Shown in pieces: positions 6,270 through 9,812 of a DNA stretch of 9,812 nucleotides. The notes below the pieces were generated by a model. The model did no database searches. It saw nothing but the letters and a program-made list of their open reading frames with translations, and was not told the DNA's origin. Location: contig CAIZMD010000386.1 in assembly GCA_903933995.1 (NCBI GenBank), positions 1-9,812 on the forward strand. Reading direction: 5' to 3'. The stretch comes from an uncultured Bacteroidota bacterium. GTDB taxonomy: Bacteria; Bacteroidota; Bacteroidia; Chitinophagales; Chitinophagaceae. The position numbers were made by a program, and so were the translations under genes. Position 1 is the first letter of the stretch. Every line of letters begins with the position of its first letter.

Positions 6270-6308
6270 CCCTCATGAAAGAAGACTAAAATGGTTTCTT
6301 GATGAGGG
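6270..6308 (+). other. Stem-loop in the presumed dnaB leader
   Basis: CCCTCAT (6270-6276) pairs with ATGAGGG (6302-6308). After a small internal loop, AAGAA (6279-6283) pairs with TTCTT (6296-6300), leaving an apical loop of about 12 bases that a G-U pair could shorten. No U tract follows, so it is unlikely to be a terminator. It ends 44 bases before the dnaB start and may affect mRNA stability or translation, or be a DNA site. Confidence 0.5.
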
Positions 6309-6352
6309 TGGCCCCTTAAATACGGATTTTACTAAATAGAAAGCAAGCAATA

Positions 6353-7921
6353 ATGGAACTTACCAGTTTGAATAAAGACCGAAAAAGAAGAAAGACCTCA
6401 GTTGATATGAGCACCATGGTATATGGTAAGGTACCTCCACAGGCAAAGGAATTGGAAGAAGCCGTTTTAGGAGCCATCATGTTGGAGAAAAGTGCTTTTG
6501 ATACCGTTACTGAAATTCTAAAACCAGAATGTTTTTACGTTGAAGCTCATCAGAGCATTTACAAAGCCATGCAAGGCTTGCAACAAAAAAGCATGCCCAT
6601 TGATATTCTGACCGTAGTAGAAGAATTAAAAGTGCGTGAGCAACTAGACGTAGTGGGTGGTCCTTATTTTGTTACCAAACTCACTAACTCAGTTGTCTCT
6701 ACTGCCAATATTGAAGCACACGCCAGAATAGTTTTGCAGAAATTTATTCAACGCGAATTAATCAGAATTAGCGGCGAAATCATAGGTGATGCTTATGAAG
6801 ACAGTACCGATGTATTTGACTTGTTGGATGAAAGTGAGACCAAGATGTTCAACATTACCAACAACTATCTTAAAAAGAATTTTGAAGAAATTACCAATGT
6901 ATTGGCCAAGACCATCAACAGAATTGATGAGTTAAGAACCAAAACAGAAGATATATCGGGTGTGCCCAGTGGGTTTGCCACACTAGATAGAATCACTTAT
7001 GGATGGCAGCCAACGGATTTAATTATTCTTGCGGCAAGACCTTCTGTGGGTAAAACAGCATTTGCCCTAAACCTTGCGCGTAACGCTGCTTTGCACCCTA
7101 CCAAACCTGTTCCAGTTGGCTTCTTCTCTTTAGAGATGAGTGCCTCTCAGTTGGTTCAGCGTATCCTAAGTGCAGAAAGCGAAATTTTGATGGAAAAAAT
7201 TAGCCGTGGTAAACTGGAAGAACACGAATACCAGCAATTACTCAACAAGGGCATCAAGAAATTAGAAGTTGCCCCCATCTTTATTGATGATACTGCTGCA
7301 CTAAACATTTTTGAATTCCGTGCCAAAGCCAGAAGGCTGGTTAACAAACACAAAGTAGGCATCATCATCATTGACTATTTGCAGTTGATGAGTGGTTCCA
7401 ATGACAAGGGTGGTAACCGTGAACAAGAGATTTCTAATATCTCCAGAAACTTAAAAGCCCTGGCCAAGGAATTAAGTGTTCCCATTATTGCTCTGAGTCA
7501 GTTGAGTCGTGCGGTGGAAACCAGAAAAGAAAGCAAGATGCCTCAGTTGAGTGATTTGCGTGAATCCGGTGCCATTGAACAGGATGCGGATATGGTTATG
7601 TTTATCTATCGCCCAGAATATTATGAAGTAAAGAGCAATGAGATGGGTGAGTCTACCCATGGTGAAACCCATATTAGAATTGCCAAACACCGTAATGGTT
7701 CTTTGGAAACCGTGAAACTACGCGCCAACCTGGCCATTCAACGTTTTGAAGAATGGGAAGAAGGCGGTGGCGGATTCCCTGCTCCGGGAAGCAATTTCAA
7801 ATCATTGGGTGCTGCTCCGCCAGCTGCCGGTGGCGATGGAGCCAAGTTCTATTTGCAAAAAGGAAGCAAGATGAACGAAGCGGATTTTGACCAAGGTTAT
7901 GAAACAGAACAACCTTTCTAA
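6353..7921 (+). CDS. dnaB: Replicative DNA helicase DnaB
   Basis: DnaB is the hexameric 5'-to-3' helicase that unwinds the replication fork and recruits primase. The 522 residues show an N-terminal helical domain at about 24-130 (KVPPQAKELEEAVLGAIMLE), a linker helix at about 175-200, and a RecA-like motor. The motor has Walker A ARPSVGKT at 228-235, the catalytic Glu261 in FFSLEMS, Walker B IIIIDYLQLM at 337-346, ALSQLSR at 380-386, DLRESG at 401-406 and the arginine-finger segment KHRNG at 445-449. No intein is present. After about residue 470 comes a Gly/Pro/Ala-rich linker and a conserved-looking end (FYLQKGS, YETEQPF), an extension of about 50 residues beyond the E. coli end. The start precedes the expected MVYGKVPPQ by about 20 residues, normal for this phylum as I recall it. 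The ribosome-binding site is weak. rsmE overlaps its stop. Confidence 0.98.
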   Translation: MELTSLNKDRKRRKTSVDMSTMVYGKVPPQAKELEEAVLGAIMLEKSAFDTVTEILKPECFYVEAHQSIYKAMQGLQQKSMPIDILTVVEELKVREQLDVVGGPYFVTKLTNSVVSTANIEAHARIVLQKFIQRELIRISGEIIGDAYEDSTDVFDLLDESETKMFNITNNYLKKNFEEITNVLAKTINRIDELRTKTEDISGVPSGFATLDRITYGWQPTDLIILAARPSVGKTAFALNLARNAALHPTKPVPVGFFSLEMSASQLVQRILSAESEILMEKISRGKLEEHEYQQLLNKGIKKLEVAPIFIDDTAALNIFEFRAKARRLVNKHKVGIIIIDYLQLMSGSNDKGGNREQEISNISRNLKALAKELSVPIIALSQLSRAVETRKESKMPQLSDLRESGAIEQDADMVMFIYRPEYYEVKSNEMGESTHGETHIRIAKHRNGSLETVKLRANLAIQRFEEWEEGGGGFPAPGSNFKSLGAAPPAAGGDGAKFYLQKGSKMNEADFDQGYETEQPF

Positions 7922-8637
7922 TGAGTGTCCCTTTTTTTTATGAGCCTCAGATCAAAGCGGGTGCTAGCACTTTTGAACTAAGTGAAGCCAGCAGCCGTCA
8001 TTGCATTCAAGTATTGCGCATGAGAACAGGTGCGCTATTGAATTTGACCAATGGCAAGGGTCTTAAGTTTGAAGCCAGTATCCTAAGCGAAGATCGCAAA
8101 GCGGCCGTGGTACAAATACTTTCTACAGAAACCATTCCAGCGCCCAAGCTTGCTAATAGCATTGGGATTGCCCTGCTAAAAAACAGTGATCGTTTTGAAT
8201 GGATGCTGGAGAAAATAACAGAAATCGGCGTAAGCCAAATCTTTCCTTTGAATAGCAAGAGAAGTGAGCAACACCGCTTCCGTTTTGATAGACACCAACA
8301 AATTATTATTGCTGCTATGTTACAAAGTCAACAGTGTTGGCTACCCATATTACATGAACCAATGGCTGTTACAAAATTAATAGCAGCAGCAGACCAAGAC
8401 TTGAAACTGATAGCACATTGTGAGGATGATCAAAAGAACCCTTTACAACAGGTTCCTGCTGCGCTAAACAGTTTGATTTTAATAGGACCAGAAGGTGATT
8501 TTAGCAGAGAAGAAATTGACCTGGCGCTGCAAAACAATTTTATTCCCGTGAGTTTGGGTGAAACCAGACTTAGAACAGAAACCGCAGGCGTTGTGGCCAT
8601 GACCCTATTGGCCAATCCTGTCAGTCCCTTGACTTAA
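7921..8637 (+). CDS. rsmE: 16S rRNA (uracil-1498-N3)-methyltransferase
   Basis: RsmE uses S-adenosylmethionine to methylate N3 of U1498 in helix 44 of 16S rRNA within the assembled small subunit. The 238 residues match the usual length (about 240). The N-terminal PUA-like RNA-binding part shows RHCIQVLRMRTG at about 26-37. The SPOUT methyltransferase domain follows, with EKITEIGVSQIFPL at 97-110 (usually EKATELGV), the knot motifs LIGPEGDFSREEI at 187-199 and SLGETRLRTETAG at 211-223. The GPEGDFS form replaces the commoner GPEGGFS, a tolerated substitution. The ATG shares its A with the dnaB stop (TAATG), so translation is probably coupled and both come from one mRNA. A lipoprotein gene starts 17 bases later. 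Confidence 0.95.
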   Translation: MSVPFFYEPQIKAGASTFELSEASSRHCIQVLRMRTGALLNLTNGKGLKFEASILSEDRKAAVVQILSTETIPAPKLANSIGIALLKNSDRFEWMLEKITEIGVSQIFPLNSKRSEQHRFRFDRHQQIIIAAMLQSQQCWLPILHEPMAVTKLIAAADQDLKLIAHCEDDQKNPLQQVPAALNSLILIGPEGDFSREEIDLALQNNFIPVSLGETRLRTETAGVVAMTLLANPVSPLT

Positions 8638-8654
8638 TTCAGTATCTTACCAAT

Positions 8655-9812
8655 ATGAAAAGCAAGCACTTAACCATTGCAGTATGTCTGCTAATGCTTT
8701 TTGCAGCCTGCAAAAACTTCAAAAAGCAAAAAAGAGCCGTGGTGCGTGATACCAGCATCACCAAAACCACTTCCTTTAATAACCTATTTTTTGATAGTCT
8801 TGGCATTAGTCAATTTTTAGAAACGCATCCAGACTTTCAATCCTTTGAAGAACAATACCAAGACTTTTACAAAGTGCGGAATTTTCAATACGCTTGGTTT
8901 GACAATAAGGGCATTACGGAACAGGCCAATCATTTTCTAAACCTATTGAATACGGCTGCAATTGATTTACAGGATAGCAGTTTAATCAATCCTATCCTGA
9001 ATAGTTTTTATGCAACTGCTGTAAATGATAGCTTGCATAAAATGTCTGCAGACAGCATTTTAAAAACAGAATTATTATTTACCGGACAGTTTTTCCAATA
9101 CGCAGCCAAAGTATATAAGGGCAGTGATTTAGACGCGGCCGATTTAGGATGGTTTATCCCTCGTAGAAAACTAGACCTTGCTGCATTATTGGATTCTTCT
9201 ATTAAATCAAAAGCGGCTGATATAGCATCCTATGCCTCTTTTAATCCACAGTTTCAAAAATTACAAAGTCAATTAGCTGTCTATTATGAATTACTAAAAA
9301 CAGGTAGCCAGGATAGCATTCCCCTGCTCAAAAAATCATTGAAAAAAGGAGACAGCTCAGACGCGGTTTTGTTGATCAAACAAAAACTATTTGAACTAGG
9401 AGACCTTGCTACAAAAGATAGTAGCCAAGTATTTGATAGTAGTTTATTGATTGCTTCAAAACAATATCAAAAAAGAATGGGTTTATCCATTGATGGCAGT
9501 ATTGGCAATAAGATGATTCAATCATTGAATATACCCATTGCCAAACGCATTGAACAGATTTTGGTGAACCTAGAAAGACTGCGTTGGATGCCCCCACAAA
9601 CCGATAGCAATTATATCTTGGTAAATATTCCAGAGTACCGATTACACGTTTATGATAGTGGCAAGAATGTGATGGACATGAATGTGATTGTAGGTAAGGC
9701 TGCCAATAGCACGGTCATCTTTAATGGCAAATTAAAATATGTGGTTTTTAGTCCTTATTGGAATGTACCAACCAGTATTGTTAGAAAAGAAATTGTACCC
9801 GCCATGGAGCGC
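8655..9812 (+). CDS. YcbB-like L,D-transpeptidase lipoprotein, 3' end beyond window
   Basis: The frame is open from ATG 8655 to the window end (386 codons). Residues 1-19 form a lipoprotein signal peptide (Lys2, Lys4, hydrophobic core, lipobox LFAAC with Cys19). The residues after Cys19 are basic (KNFKKQK) with no acidic export signal, which suggests a periplasmic-facing lipoprotein rather than a surface one. Next comes a helical scaffold with QYAWFDNKG at about 85-93, then a peptidoglycan-binding-like segment at about 225-295 (KKGDSSDAVLLIKQKLFELG, KRMGLSIDGSIGNKM). The YkuD-type catalytic domain starts at about 315 (LRWMPPQ, NYILVNIPEYRLHVYDSG, VVFSPYWNVPTSIVRKEIVP). This order matches the YcbB/LdtD group, which makes 3-3 cross-links in peptidoglycan. 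The SHGCxR catalytic motif should lie past the edge, so activity cannot be judged. Probably in the dnaB-rsmE transcript. Confidence 0.88.
   Translation, partial: MKSKHLTIAVCLLMLFAACKNFKKQKRAVVRDTSITKTTSFNNLFFDSLGISQFLETHPDFQSFEEQYQDFYKVRNFQYAWFDNKGITEQANHFLNLLNTAAIDLQDSSLINPILNSFYATAVNDSLHKMSADSILKTELLFTGQFFQYAAKVYKGSDLDAADLGWFIPRRKLDLAALLDSSIKSKAADIASYASFNPQFQKLQSQLAVYYELLKTGSQDSIPLLKKSLKKGDSSDAVLLIKQKLFELGDLATKDSSQVFDSSLLIASKQYQKRMGLSIDGSIGNKMIQSLNIPIAKRIEQILVNLERLRWMPPQTDSNYILVNIPEYRLHVYDSGKNVMDMNVIVGKAANSTVIFNGKLKYVVFSPYWNVPTSIVRKEIVPAMER

Larger units (their letters stand above)
5961..6352. other. Divergent non-coding region between pheT and dnaB
   Basis: No credible gene lies in these 392 bases; the longest ATG-led frames are a few codons. 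From left to right it holds a -7 element for pheT, an inverted repeat, a run of DnaA-box-like 9-mers spaced about 21 bases apart, a possible dnaB promoter overlapping them, an AT-rich patch with a 16-base palindrome, and a stem-loop close to dnaB. All genes to the left read away on the minus strand and all to the right on the plus strand. The density of ordered sites is more than a plain divergent promoter needs. Confidence 0.7.

Noticed and set aside
6275..6289. Mini-frame ATG-AAA-GAA-GAC-TAA in the dnaB leader as a leader peptide
   Set aside because: It has four codons with no regulatory codon run or ribosome-binding site, and it coincides with the stem-loop arm. Chance is the simpler explanation.
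8644..8651. TATCTTAC as a promoter element for the transpeptidase gene
   Set aside because: It is two bases off consensus and three bases from the ATG; the 17-base gap after rsmE points to an operon instead.
9409..9597. Minus-strand 62-codon frame inside the transpeptidase gene
   Set aside because: It is the complement of the peptidoglycan-binding and linker part of a continuous, motif-bearing plus-strand gene.
1..9812. Mobile element, CRISPR, tRNA/rRNA gene, riboswitch or defence system
   Set aside because: I looked for terminal repeats, transposase or integrase motifs, spaced identical repeats, cloverleaf-like patterns and toxin/nuclease frames and found none. Gene content and base use are uniform and housekeeping in type.

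Overview
The window looks like a chromosomal segment of a Bacteroidota species, probably in or near the Chitinophagaceae. This rests on the style of the proteins (DnaB, RNase Y, the gatA/tatA neighbourhood), weak or absent Shine-Dalgarno sequences, and several promoter-like matches to the Bacteroidota pattern TTG-N19-20-TAnnTTTG. The family-level placement is inference. All recognisable genes are housekeeping genes. I see no insertion sequence, phage gene, tRNA or rRNA gene, CRISPR array or defence system.

The left 6 kb (1-5960) is coded entirely on the minus strand. In transcription order it holds pheT (Phe-tRNA synthetase beta), a small unnamed coiled-coil gene, zapA (FtsZ-ring accessory), rny (RNase Y), rplS (ribosomal protein L19), tatA (Tat translocase subunit) and the 5' end of gatA (Glu/Asp-tRNA amidotransferase A), which runs off the left edge. 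A clear hairpin terminator closes rplS, a weaker one follows pheT, and tatA-gatA has its own promoter-like sequence.

The right part (6353-9812) is coded entirely on the plus strand: dnaB (replicative helicase), rsmE (16S rRNA m3U1498 methyltransferase, overlapping dnaB by one base), and a lipoprotein of the YcbB-like L,D-transpeptidase family. The last is cut by the right edge before its catalytic Cys motif.

The two halves diverge from a 392-base non-coding region (5961-6352), the most interesting part of the window. It contains DnaA-box-like 9-mers of the form kGTGrAtrr on one strand, spaced 21-22 bases apart. They are followed by an AT-rich patch with a perfect 16-base palindrome and then a strong stem-loop ahead of dnaB. 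This could be a replication-origin-like element or a phased operator controlling dnaB. Neither is proven, and no dnaA gene is in view.

Together the genes cover translation (pheT, rplS, gatA, rsmE), RNA decay (rny), division (zapA and perhaps the coiled-coil gene), replication (dnaB), protein export (tatA) and cell-wall cross-linking (L,D-transpeptidase).
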